Positions 54,331 through 62,645 of a stretch of DNA of 64,000 bases are shown one piece after another (position 1 is the stretch's first letter; every line of letters starts with the position of its first letter). This DNA is from Anaerocolumna chitinilytica (GTDB taxonomy: Bacteria; Bacillota; Clostridia; Lachnospirales; Lachnospiraceae). Location of the stretch: assembly GCF_014218355.1 (NCBI RefSeq), contig NZ_AP023368.1, forward strand, positions 4,093,501 through 4,157,500, in the 5' to 3' direction. Both the position numbers and the translations under genes were made by a program. The notes under the pieces were generated by a model. That model had not been told where the DNA came from. It worked only from the letters and a program-made list of their open reading frames with translations, and made no database searches.

Positions 54331-55691
54331 ACTGTCACCTCATCTCTGCCAATGCTTTTTGTAAATTGTAAGGGAAAGCTCTCTTTTATTTGTTTTAATA
54401 TTGAAAGCGAGCCAAAGGCCAGAATTGCATAATTTTCTTCCTCTTTTACTTTATCTGCTATCATATGAATGGCTGTTTCAACATTCCCTGCATCAACTGC
54501 TGATATTCCTTGGGAAATTGCTTCTTCTGCCAACAGCTTACTGTGAAGTCCCCTCTTAGTAGGTGGTGTTATACAATATATTTCTCTTGCATACTTTCCG
54601 GTAAGCTGTAGTACAGTTTTATAATCTTTATCCTTAAACATGCCCATTATATAGTATAATTTCTTGTCCTTTAGATAACTCCTGATGTTCTCGGCTAATA
54701 CCTCTGCCGCGCCTTCGTTATGGGCTCCGTCAATTATAACAAGAGGCTTTTTACAGATGGGCTGAAACCGTCCTTCCCATACTGTACTTTCAAGTCCAGT
54801 GTAAATCTCCTCTGTCTTAATGGGAAAGCCGTTATCATGAAGTGCTGTAACCGCAAGGATTGCCGTAACAGCATTATATACCTGATTTTTCCCAAGCAGT
54901 TTTATTTTTAGATTCTTATAATTGCTATAATCAAAGAGAGTACCTTCCATGTCCATATCTTTTATAACAATCTTTGAGAAATCCGCTTCAATCAAAGACG
55001 ACCCTTTTTCAATTGCCCTCTTTTCTATTACCTTCTGAACTTCCTCCTGTTGCTGATAGGTGACTACCGGTATGTTTCTCTTAATAATCCCAGCCTTATG
55101 CTCTGCTATTTCCTGAAGCGTATCGCCAAGGTACTCCATATGATCCATACTGATTGCTGTCAGTACAGCACATTTGGTGGTATCTATCACATTTGTAGCA
55201 TCCAGTTTACCGCCCATTCCCACCTCAATAACAGCAATATCACACTTTTTCTTTAGAAAATATAAGAATGCTGTTGCAGTTTCTATCTCAAAAATAGTAG
55301 GATGGTTCTTCCCATTTGCTATCATTCTTGAACAAGCTGCTTTGATTTCGCTAATACAATCGGCAAGCTCCTCCTCTTCTATAGAAAATAGCTGAATTAC
55401 TTCCCCTGACTCTTTTTCCTGGACATTCTTATTTAATAACTGTATCATTTCTCTATAAGCAAATACTGCAGGTGAAGAAAATCTACCGGTCACATAACCG
55501 GCACTGGCCAAAATAGTAGCAATATAAGCACTTACCGATCCCTTACCATTGGTTCCGGCTACGTGTACAAATGCAACCTCTTTCTGAGGTGAACCAAGTT
55601 CCTCCAGAAGCTGACTGATAGTGGCAAGACCCGGTCTGCTACCAATCTGCTTAACATCTTCTAAAAAAATCATAGCATCTGTTATATTCAT
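54327..55691 (-). CDS. folC: Folylpolyglutamate/dihydrofolate synthase
   Basis: FolC adds glutamate to folates. The 454-residue protein has the P-loop FVHVAGTNGKGSVSAYIA, the Mur-ligase-like IEVGMGGKLDATNVID and AISMDHMEYLGDTLQEIAEH, and the C-terminal PLVIIDGAHNEGAAEVLAEN. ATG 55691 was chosen, preceded by GGGAGTGAT with 7 nt; an upstream GTG adds only six residues. It overlaps pheA and follows the rlmI-like gene by 39 nt, so three functionally unrelated genes appear cotranscribed. Confidence 0.95.
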   Translation of the reverse strand: MNITDAMIFLEDVKQIGSRPGLATISQLLEELGSPQKEVAFVHVAGTNGKGSVSAYIATILASAGYVTGRFSSPAVFAYREMIQLLNKNVQEKESGEVIQLFSIEEEELADCISEIKAACSRMIANGKNHPTIFEIETATAFLYFLKKKCDIAVIEVGMGGKLDATNVIDTTKCAVLTAISMDHMEYLGDTLQEIAEHKAGIIKRNIPVVTYQQQEEVQKVIEKRAIEKGSSLIEADFSKIVIKDMDMEGTLFDYSNYKNLKIKLLGKNQVYNAVTAILAVTALHDNGFPIKTEEIYTGLESTVWEGRFQPICKKPLVIIDGAHNEGAAEVLAENIRSYLKDKKLYYIMGMFKDKDYKTVLQLTGKYAREIYCITPPTKRGLHSKLLAEEAISQGISAVDAGNVETAIHMIADKVKEEENYAILAFGSLSILKQIKESFPLQFTKSIGRDEVTV

Positions 55692-55730
55692 CTTATGAAT
55701 CACTCCCACTGTATGCCATTTTTAGTTCAA

Positions 55731-56933
55731 TTATTTCTCATCACATACCTGGAATATATAGAACTTCAAATAGTAGGATTCATCTGCTGCCCAAAGTATT
55801 GGATGATCCGGTGCCTGTGTACGGTATTCTACCTGACGCAGCCTCTTTCTGGCACTTTTAGCTGCTTGTCCTATGGTTTCTGTAAAAAGTTCAGGTGTCA
55901 TAAAATGAGAACAGGAACAAGTGGCAAGAAAACCTCCGTCCTTTATTAATTTCAGTGCTCTGAGATTAATTTCTCTATATCCCTTTATGGCATTCTTTAC
56001 TGAATTTCTGGATTTGGTAAATGCCGGAGGATCTAAGATGACCACATCGTATAACTCACCTTCTCCTTCCAGCTTAGGAAGCAGTTCAAAAACATCCTCA
56101 CAAATAAAATGAACCCGGTCTTGCAATCCGTTAAGTACTGCATTTTCTTCTGCCTGGCTGACACCAAGGGCAGAAGCATCTACACCTGTTACTTCACTGG
56201 CTCCTGCAAGTCCTGCATTTAAAGCAAAAGAACCCGTGTGGGTAAAGCAGTCAAGAACTCTTGCATCCTTACAGAGTTTTTTAATGGCTTCCCTGTTGTA
56301 CTTCTGATCTAAAAAGAATCCTGTCTTTTGTCCTTCTGCAATATCGACGATATATTTTACACCGTTTTCAAGTATTTCTACCTTCGTATCAAAAGGTTCA
56401 CCTATAAAGCCTTTGGTTCTTTCCATTCCTTCATTTTCTCTGACCTTCGCATCACTTCTCTCATATACTCCGCGTATATTTATTCCGTCTTTTTTTAGGA
56501 TTTCCACCAGTTCGTTTAAAATCTCCTGCTTTAAACGGTCAATTCCCAATGCCAGAGATTGAACTACCAGCACATCAGAGAATTTATCTATTACAATCCC
56601 AGGTAAAAAATCAGCTTCTCCGAATATAATTCGGCAGCTATCCGTATTAACAACTTTTTTACGGTAATCCCAAGCTGCCTTCACACGCATTCTAATGAAG
56701 TCTCTGTTGATTTCTTCCCCTTTCATACGGGATAGTATCCTGACAGTAATCTTTGATTTTGTATTTATAAATCCACAACCCATATAATATCCGTCAAAAT
56801 CATGAACATTTATAATATCACCATTATTAAACTCTCCGGTAATAGTGGCTATTTCGTTATCATACACCCACATTCCGCCGGCTTTTAAGGTTCTGCCTTC
56901 TCCTTTTTTTAACGTAACAATTGCTTTTTCCAT
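55731..56933 (-). CDS. RlmI-like 23S rRNA (cytosine-C5) methyltransferase
   Basis: A class I rRNA large-subunit methyltransferase of 400 residues. An N-terminal PUA domain (AIVTLKKGEGRTLKAGGMWV, NNGDIINVHDFDGYYMGCGF) leads to a SAM-dependent domain. There, EGQKTGFFLDQKYNREAI and VLDCFTHTGSFALNAGLAGA are the SAM site and VILDPPAFTKSRNSVK holds the DPPAF catalytic motif. ATCSCSHFM supplies the second cysteine motif. This matches RlmI (m5C1962). ATG 56933 has AGGAGAAATAC upstream; the frame extends 37 codons further without support. Confidence 0.93.
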   Translation of the reverse strand: MEKAIVTLKKGEGRTLKAGGMWVYDNEIATITGEFNNGDIINVHDFDGYYMGCGFINTKSKITVRILSRMKGEEINRDFIRMRVKAAWDYRKKVVNTDSCRIIFGEADFLPGIVIDKFSDVLVVQSLALGIDRLKQEILNELVEILKKDGINIRGVYERSDAKVRENEGMERTKGFIGEPFDTKVEILENGVKYIVDIAEGQKTGFFLDQKYNREAIKKLCKDARVLDCFTHTGSFALNAGLAGASEVTGVDASALGVSQAEENAVLNGLQDRVHFICEDVFELLPKLEGEGELYDVVILDPPAFTKSRNSVKNAIKGYREINLRALKLIKDGGFLATCSCSHFMTPELFTETIGQAAKSARKRLRQVEYRTQAPDHPILWAADESYYLKFYIFQVCDEK

Positions 56934-57115
56934 GTATTTCTCCTGTCTTTTGCTTTTATCACCAATTATATCATAGTGACCTGGAAAGTCAACGGAACCC
57001 CTTGTGGTTTTCATGGCAGATGACAAACTCACAGAAAGGTCCAAAACTGACCCTTTTGGTCATCAGGAGCTATTAATTCCTTCTTTACTTTATAACTTTG
57101 GATTTTCTCTTAACG

Positions 57116-57144
57116 TTGTAATATAGGGAGATTGTAGTTATAAT
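57116..57144 (+). promoter_or_regulatory. Sigma-A promoter of the HAD-GNAT gene
   Basis: TTGTAA, a 17-nt spacer and TATAAT lie 42 nt before the HAD-GNAT start codon. Confidence 0.7.
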
Positions 57145-57186
57145 GAAATAGAATTATGTCAGACTAAAAAAGAAAGAGGTCCGGTT

Positions 57187-58374
57187 ATGTTAAAAGGTGT
57201 TATTTTTGATATGGATGGTGTTATTATCGACAGTGAACCAAGTCACGCAAAAGCTATTGAGAATGCATTAAGCTCCCTTGGTATTTCTTTACCAAAGGAA
57301 TATCCTTATCGTTTTATAGGCTCTACTACTGAATATATGTTAAAGATGATAATAATTGATTTTAATCTTTCTGTTAGTGTGAAAGCATTAAATGAACTCT
57401 ACAATGAGGCTCTTGCTACACTTATTAAAGAAGAAGGTTACATCCCTGTTCCATATGTTATTGACCTAATAAGAAATCTCCACCGTGAAGGATACTCTTT
57501 AGCTATTGCCTCTTCTTCCACACCGGAAGAGATCGCTGCTGTAACAGATGCACTGGAGATATCCTCCTGTTTTGAAAAATTAGTAAGCGGTGCCACCGTA
57601 CAGCATCCAAAACCTGCACCGGATGTATTTTTAAAAACCCTGTCAGAGTTGAACTTAGAAGCAAGTGAGTGCATAATAATAGAAGATTCCAGTAATGGTG
57701 TTAAAGCAGCATGTGCTGCCGGAATCCCTGTTATCGGATATATCAACCCCAATTCCGGTAACCAGGATTTAAGTCTTGCCTCCATTTTAGTGGAAGGTTT
57801 TGATGAAATAGACTCTGCTTTTTTTGAAAAGACATACTGTCGTTATCATAATCTGCCTGTTATCATTGCAAAAACAGAAAGACTTCTAATCAAAGAAATT
57901 CCGGTAGAGGATATTCCAGCTCTTAAGGCAATTTATCAAAAATCTGAAATAAATAAATTCCTTCCGGAGCTTTACAATGCCTCTCTGGATTCCCCGGAAA
58001 CGGCTATTCAAAAACATAAAGCTTATATCAAGAATATGTATCAATTCTATAATTTGGGCTTATGGGGTGTATATTTAAAATCAGGTGAACTTATAGGTCA
58101 ATGTGGTATTGAACCTCTTCAAGTAGAAGATAAAGTTGAGATGGAAATAGGTTACTTTATTGATGTCCCTTATCAAAAGAACCATTATGCGAAAGAAGCA
58201 CTTGATGCAATCCTTACTTACGCAGCTCGCTCTTTTAACCTTTCCAGTTTTACGGCTCTGATATTACCTGAAAATACGGCCTCCTCTAAGTTTGCGGTAA
58301 CCTTAGGTTTTTCTTATAGTGGAGAAATCACCCGCAATGGCATTCTTTATCATAAATATTGTATCAAGAACTAA
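57187..58374 (+). CDS. HAD phosphatase/phosphoglucomutase-like and GNAT fusion protein
   Basis: A 395-residue two-domain protein. Residues 1-215 form a HAD hydrolase of the beta-phosphoglucomutase-like type: motif I GVIFDMDGVIIDSEPSHA, motif II region IASSSTPEEIAAV, motif III Lys in HPKPAPDVFLKTL and motif IV IIEDSSNGVKAACAAGIPV. Residues about 220-395 form a GNAT acetyltransferase (TERLLIKEIPVEDIPALKAI, ELIGQCGIEPLQVEDKVEME then IGYFIDVPYQKNHYAKEAL). Both parts are free of stops and motifs are intact, so the protein may act on one metabolite in two steps, such as dephosphorylation and N-acetylation. Substrates are unknown. Confidence 0.9.
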   Translation: MLKGVIFDMDGVIIDSEPSHAKAIENALSSLGISLPKEYPYRFIGSTTEYMLKMIIIDFNLSVSVKALNELYNEALATLIKEEGYIPVPYVIDLIRNLHREGYSLAIASSSTPEEIAAVTDALEISSCFEKLVSGATVQHPKPAPDVFLKTLSELNLEASECIIIEDSSNGVKAACAAGIPVIGYINPNSGNQDLSLASILVEGFDEIDSAFFEKTYCRYHNLPVIIAKTERLLIKEIPVEDIPALKAIYQKSEINKFLPELYNASLDSPETAIQKHKAYIKNMYQFYNLGLWGVYLKSGELIGQCGIEPLQVEDKVEMEIGYFIDVPYQKNHYAKEALDAILTYAARSFNLSSFTALILPENTASSKFAVTLGFSYSGEITRNGILYHKYCIKN

Positions 58375-58406
58375 ACTTAAATATCTATTTCCTTTTCCCT
58401 ATAAAG

Positions 58407-58440
58407 ATAAATAGGGCTGCCACCTGACAGTCCTATTTAT
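58407..58440 (+). terminator. Hairpin between convergent genes
   Basis: ATAAATAGGGCTG pairs with CAGTCCTATTTAT (one mismatch) in the gap between the converging HAD-GNAT and lipoprotein genes. The T-tract is poor on both sides. Confidence 0.55.
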
Positions 58441-58497
58441 CCGAAAATTAAATCGTTTATTAGTTCTCTTTGCTGTTATCCGTTCGTTTTATTGGTG

Positions 58498-59049
58498 TTA
58501 TCTATTATTACCACCTACTGCATTTTTCACACCATTTTTAACATTATCTGCTGCATTTTTCACATCATTACCAATAGTATTATTTGTGGTTCCATTCATT
58601 CTGCTATTGGTTGAACCGCTTGTGGTTCCATTTGTAGTACCATTGGTTGTTCCTGTAGTACCATTTGTGGTACCGTTAGTTGTTCCATTATTATAAGATC
58701 TATTTGTGGTTCCTGTAGTACCATTGGTTGTTCCATTTGTAGTTCCGTTTGTGGTTCCGTTTGTTGTTCCGTTCATGGTTCCATTTGTAGTACCATTTGT
58801 TGTTCCGTTTGTGGTTCCTGTAGTTCCGTTGTTATAAGTCTTACCATTGGTTGTACCATCTGTGGTTCCGCTGTTATAACCTGTTCCATTATCATAGGTC
58901 GTACCATTTTTACCGGTATCATTATAATCTGCTCCCGTTCTATTCGTGTCCGTTGTCGCAGAATTATTTGCATCTTTTGTAGCACATCCGGTAAATGTTA
59001 ATATTGTCAGACAGCATATTGAGCATAACAGGCTTATTGTTTTTTTCAT
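58498..59049 (-). CDS. Lipoprotein with Asn-Gly-Thr-Thr repeats
   Basis: A 183-residue predicted lipoprotein. The signal ends in a lipobox (LTILTFTGC) with the lipid-carrying Cys at residue 22. Residues 48-155 are low-complexity, dominated by about 20 copies of Asn-Gly-Thr-Thr, with shortened Gly-Thr-Thr units and variants. A different, charged end follows (IGNDVKNAADNVKNGVKNAV), a repeat of N-(A/G)-V/A-K type resembling an amphipathic helix. No family recognised. GAGGAAGAAC precedes the ATG. Its outer-face location is predicted from the lipobox, and the repeat could act as a flexible, cell-wall-spanning tether. Confidence 0.75.
   Translation of the reverse strand: MKKTISLLCSICCLTILTFTGCATKDANNSATTDTNRTGADYNDTGKNGTTYDNGTGYNSGTTDGTTNGKTYNNGTTGTTNGTTNGTTNGTMNGTTNGTTNGTTNGTTNGTTGTTNRSYNNGTTNGTTNGTTGTTNGTTNGTTSGSTNSRMNGTTNNTIGNDVKNAADNVKNGVKNAVGGNNR
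58585..58908 (-). repeat. Tandem 12-bp coding repeat
   Basis: The DNA for the Asn-Gly-Thr-Thr stretch is built of 12-bp units such as AATGGAACAACA and AACGGTACTACA with synonymous variation. In-frame gain or loss of units would keep the protein readable, so length variation between strains is expected. Confidence 0.8.
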
Positions 59050-59125
59050 GTTCTTCCTCCTATAAAATGATTTAATTTTACCTGTTTAGTATCTCTCTAT
59101 GCACTTATATTATTCTTAATTTCCC

Positions 59126-59899
59126 TTATCTAAACTCTGGCATATTTCCCCGGAATCTAAGAGGAAGATTATTGCGTTGAAGACCTTTATTTTCTCTTTC
59201 TTTGATGGAAACTGAATTAAAAAAAGCTTTCCATAAATTATCAATGTTCTGTTCTTTTTCAGTCATTTCCTTAATTTTCTCTAAATCCAATAAATCAGCG
59301 TTTGTATAGAACCATTGGTCAGCCATTCTGTGAATGATTGCTGTATTCCTGCTCTCATCATATATAATAAAATTCTCCTGACTCAATCTATCACTAAAAT
59401 GCGGTGCCAGCAGCCTAACTATATCATTTTTAGGTGCTATCTTTGCAAATAGTATTCCCTCTTTTAATTCCTGAAAGCGTAAAAACCCCTTAAAATGATG
59501 AGCCTCATTGGAGACATTTCTATTCAATTCAAAAATTTTCATTACATTCTTGTCATAAAGACAATCCACCACGCCGCTTCCCATAGAAAAACCAATAATT
59601 AAAAACCGATAAATCGCATCTCCTCTTGTTATATCACAGGAACAAGAGGCTCCGCAGACAAGTTCATACGCCTCTTCGGAAATTTTATTATAAATGGCTT
59701 TCATTACCTTGCCGATTTTCTCTTCAGAATTTTTAACATAGATATATTCTGTGAACAATTCCATATCCCCAAGATCTTCACCTGAAATAATGCATATCTT
59801 ATTATTCGCATGTCCGTTCCTATCGCTCCACGCATCATAGACCGCACTGAATATACCCTCCAGGCTATCTTCACAATAATAAACTTTCTTACTATTCAT
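59126..59899 (-). CDS. Radical-SAM-associated DNA metabolism protein (TIGR03915-like)
   Basis: A 257-residue protein of the type annotated TIGR03915, always found beside a radical SAM DNA-repair protein. Typical parts are YYCEDSLEGIFSAVYDAWSD at the start and the centre DAIYRFLIIGFSMGSGVVD. NEAHHFKGFLRFQELKEGIL and LAPHFSDRLSQENFIIYDES come later. In other genomes the partner is fused to a uracil-DNA glycosylase-like domain, which is absent here. Its start overlaps the stop of the radical SAM gene by 4 nt, so the two are translationally coupled and share an apparently LexA-controlled promoter. Confidence 0.85.
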   Translation of the reverse strand: MNSKKVYYCEDSLEGIFSAVYDAWSDRNGHANNKICIISGEDLGDMELFTEYIYVKNSEEKIGKVMKAIYNKISEEAYELVCGASCSCDITRGDAIYRFLIIGFSMGSGVVDCLYDKNVMKIFELNRNVSNEAHHFKGFLRFQELKEGILFAKIAPKNDIVRLLAPHFSDRLSQENFIIYDESRNTAIIHRMADQWFYTNADLLDLEKIKEMTEKEQNIDNLWKAFFNSVSIKERENKGLQRNNLPLRFRGNMPEFR

Positions 59900-61383
59900 A
59901 GAAAACTTCCTATCTGTGCATTGGCAGCTGTAAAATTCATATCATCAAATAAAGATAATTGCTTATAGGCTGTGGAGGCATCCATATCAAAAGGCAGCTT
60001 TTCTTTCACCCTCAGCAGCATACTTGTAATATAATTCTCTTCTATCTTAACAGGGTACATCATTCTGCCCGCGCAAGTAATAAAATAAATTGCACGTTTT
60101 AGAACAACACCCATCTTCTTTAAATCTTCAAAAGACAGTATAGCTGTTTTTCTGGCTTTTACAATTCTTTGGGCAGATTTTACTCCAATTCCGGGCACTC
60201 TAAGCAGGGTGTAGTAATCTGCCTTATTAACTTCAACCGGAAATTGCTCCAGATGTCCAATAGCCCAATTACATTTGGGATCCATCAAAACATTGAAGTT
60301 AGGTCTGCTCTCAGACAACAGCTCTGCCGCTTGAAATCCGTAAAAACGAAGCAGCCAGTCAGCCTGATACAAACGATGCTCTCTCAGTAAAGGAGGACCT
60401 TGATTGACTGCCGGAAGAGAATTGTCTTCATTAATACTGATATAAGCAGAATAAAACACTCGCTTTAAATCAAACTTCTGATACAGTGCTTCCGCAACAG
60501 ACATAATCTGATAATCACTCTCCGGCGTTGCTCCGATAATCATCTGAGTGCTTTGCCCTGCAGGTACAAACCCTCTGTTGATGCTCGGTGCCTTAATCAC
60601 ACCAAAGGAAGACTTTATGCTATCTGCAGCTATTATATCCTGTACATCCTGTAAGACGGAAGCAGGTGCTGCTATATTATTCTTGTAATTATCCGGTAAT
60701 ACTAGAGCTGATTCTTCTTCTATAAACGGCAGTCTGTTAAAAGCAGCTTTCCCTTTATTCTCAATTCTCCCAATTTGAATCTGCTTCATGGGTCTTAATA
60801 TATTCTTACGGGTTTTATTAGGAGCAAGCATCCTCAAGCTATCAGCTGTGGGTAACTCTAAATTAACACTCATTCTGTCTGCATACCAACCTGTCATCTC
60901 CACCAGCACGGGGTCCGCTCCCGGAACAGCTTTGCAATGGATATAACCGTTAAATTGATAGACTTCCCGAAGCATTCTCAGTGTTTTACACATTAATTCC
61001 ATTGTATGATCCGGTGTCTTTAGTACCCCGGAACTCAAAAAAAGCCCTTCTATATAATTTCTGCGGTAAAACTCTATGGTCAGGCTGCAAATCTCTTCCG
61101 GTGTAAAAGTTGCTCGCAGCACATCATTGGACGCTCTGTTAAAGCAGTATTTGCAATCAAAAATACATTCATTCGTCATTAATATCTTAAGAAGTGAAAT
61201 ACATCTGCCGTCTGCAGAGAAAGTATGACAAATACCGCAGGCTACGGAATTACCGATTCCGCTGCTGCCGCCTCCGCTTCTATCAACGCCGCTGGAGGTA
61301 CAGGCTACATCATATTTTGCAGCATCCGAAAGCACCTCGAGCTTTTTTTGCACTGTCATATCTTCCTGAATTATTATACTCAT
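59896..61383 (-). CDS. Putative DNA modification/repair radical SAM protein (TIGR03916-like)
   Basis: A 495-residue radical SAM protein. The cluster motif C-x3-C-x2-C lies in NECIFDCKYCFNRASND, about residue 90. The N-terminal region has a second Cys set (GNSVACGICHTFSADGRC). The barrel continues with GLFLSSGVLKTPDHTMELM, and a helix-hairpin-helix DNA-binding motif ends the protein (LLRVPGIGVKSAQRIVKAR). This architecture matches the TIGR03916 class, proposed to act in DNA modification or repair. ATG 61383 has AGGAGGTTAGC upstream. The promoter in front carries LexA-like boxes, an independent hint of a DNA-damage role. Confidence 0.9.
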   Translation of the reverse strand: MSIIIQEDMTVQKKLEVLSDAAKYDVACTSSGVDRSGGGSSGIGNSVACGICHTFSADGRCISLLKILMTNECIFDCKYCFNRASNDVLRATFTPEEICSLTIEFYRRNYIEGLFLSSGVLKTPDHTMELMCKTLRMLREVYQFNGYIHCKAVPGADPVLVEMTGWYADRMSVNLELPTADSLRMLAPNKTRKNILRPMKQIQIGRIENKGKAAFNRLPFIEEESALVLPDNYKNNIAAPASVLQDVQDIIAADSIKSSFGVIKAPSINRGFVPAGQSTQMIIGATPESDYQIMSVAEALYQKFDLKRVFYSAYISINEDNSLPAVNQGPPLLREHRLYQADWLLRFYGFQAAELLSESRPNFNVLMDPKCNWAIGHLEQFPVEVNKADYYTLLRVPGIGVKSAQRIVKARKTAILSFEDLKKMGVVLKRAIYFITCAGRMMYPVKIEENYITSMLLRVKEKLPFDMDASTAYKQLSLFDDMNFTAANAQIGSFL

Positions 61384-61395
61384 GCTAACCTCCTG

Positions 61396-61409
61396 CAAAC
61401 ATTTGTTTG
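61396..61409 (-). promoter_or_regulatory. Second LexA-like palindrome, at the transcription start
   Basis: CAAACAAATGTTTG on the minus strand is a palindrome differing from CGAACAAATGTTCG at one base in each half. It begins directly after the -10, where a repressor would block initiation. Confidence 0.5.
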
Positions 61410-61413
61410 TATT

Positions 61414-61442
61414 AGTTTAACATACTGTACCTAAATATTCAA
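61414..61442 (-). promoter_or_regulatory. Sigma-A promoter of the radical SAM operon
   Basis: The minus strand reads TTGAAT, 17 nt, TAAACT. The promoter is placed between the two LexA-like palindromes. Confidence 0.65.
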
Positions 61443-61449
61443 GTATTTT

Positions 61450-61463
61450 CGAACAAATGTTCA
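61450..61463 (-). promoter_or_regulatory. LexA (SOS) box upstream of the radical SAM operon
   Basis: CGAACAAATGTTCA (read on the plus strand) matches the Gram-positive SOS consensus CGAAC-RNRY-GTTCG at 13 of 14 positions. It lies just upstream of the -35 element. Confidence 0.7.
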
Positions 61464-61464
61464 T

Positions 61465-62607
61465 TTATTTGCTTTGTACTCTATTTTTATTGATTACCAG
61501 TGACAGACTAAAATATGCACCTGCAATTAAAGCATTTACTCCCAGCATATAGAGAATTCTATAAATCGCTGACCATGAAAAATGAGGAAGATTAACGATT
61601 TCATTATTTATATTTTTCAGCCAGTAAACCGGTGTAAACTCTGCCACATTTATTAGCCCACTCTTATTACTGTAGAATAAATCACCATTAAAGAATGCCA
61701 TGATGGAAGTATAGAACAGGATTAAAATTATATTGATTTCTGGTTTTAACGCCAGCGCGGATAAGATATAGCATATTCCTAAAACACAAATGGAATAAAC
61801 GAAAAAGTTCAGCATAGAAAATATTATATTCCATCCTAGAACTATTTCAGGGTTCAATAAAAAAAAGAGCAAAAAGATAATACCATCACCACAAAGTACA
61901 AAGATAAAATTTGATAAAAATAAACGCAGGCTATTCTTTCCCGCTGAGATCGGAGCAATTTCATGTTTCTTACGAATTCCGCTTAATCCGAAAAAGCCGC
62001 TGATTCTGCCGATTGCAAAAAAATAAAGAAATACCATGATATATGCAGCAGCTTTAAAAAAATTCTCAATATACACATTATTCTGGGAATCCCTGTCCTT
62101 TTCCTCAAAGGATAAACTCACACCTCTATCCATGGTAGCATCAAGCTTCTTAGTCAAATCTCTCGCCGAAATGCTACTGTTATCGGAAAGGCATTGCTGT
62201 GCTGCTGTAAGATATCCTTCCAGCATATATTTTAACGGTAAAACTTCCTTTTTACCGGTTTCTGACAGTCCCATAACAGGTTTATTCCCCTGCATAAAGT
62301 CTTTCTGATAATACTGTGGGATATCCAGTATATAATCATATTGTACATTAGACAAATAATCCAGATAAGCATCGGAGGAATCGGAAATTACCAGCCTGCA
62401 ATATCTGCTCAGATATTTTATAAGGCTATTTGTAAGTTCACTGCCGGAATCCCTGTTTATGATGAGAACTTCTGATTTCATATCTGCTGTAATCTTGTTT
62501 TCAGATTCTTTATACTGAGAATATTTAGCGGATAACATAAGTAATGCAAGCATAAGTACAGGTATCATTATGGAGTTTTTTAAAAGTTTACTATATATTT
62601 TTGCCAA
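61465..62607 (-). CDS. ABC-2 type transporter permease (second)
   Basis: A 380-residue ABC-2 family membrane subunit. One N-terminal helix (MIPVLMLALLMLSAKYS) is followed by an extracytoplasmic domain of about 145 residues and then five to six helices (AAAYIMVFLYFFAIG, FIFVLCGDGIIFLLFFLL, FFVYSICVLGICYILSALAL). The layout matches the YhgE/NatB-like exporters. The start is TTG with AAAGG 10 nt upstream. It follows the first permease by 38 nt and its cognate ATPase lies at the window's right edge. The substrate is unknown; such systems often export peptides, sodium or antibiotics. Confidence 0.88.
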   Translation of the reverse strand: MAKIYSKLLKNSIMIPVLMLALLMLSAKYSQYKESENKITADMKSEVLIINRDSGSELTNSLIKYLSRYCRLVISDSSDAYLDYLSNVQYDYILDIPQYYQKDFMQGNKPVMGLSETGKKEVLPLKYMLEGYLTAAQQCLSDNSSISARDLTKKLDATMDRGVSLSFEEKDRDSQNNVYIENFFKAAAYIMVFLYFFAIGRISGFFGLSGIRKKHEIAPISAGKNSLRLFLSNFIFVLCGDGIIFLLFFLLNPEIVLGWNIIFSMLNFFVYSICVLGICYILSALALKPEINIILILFYTSIMAFFNGDLFYSNKSGLINVAEFTPVYWLKNINNEIVNLPHFSWSAIYRILYMLGVNALIAGAYFSLSLVINKNRVQSK

Positions 62608-62645
62608 CTTTTCTATTCCTTTCTACTTTTCCAACTAATACTTCC

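Noticed and set aside
58585..58908. Tandem repeats considered as a CRISPR array
   Set aside because: The 12-bp units have no spacers and keep one reading frame of a lipoprotein.
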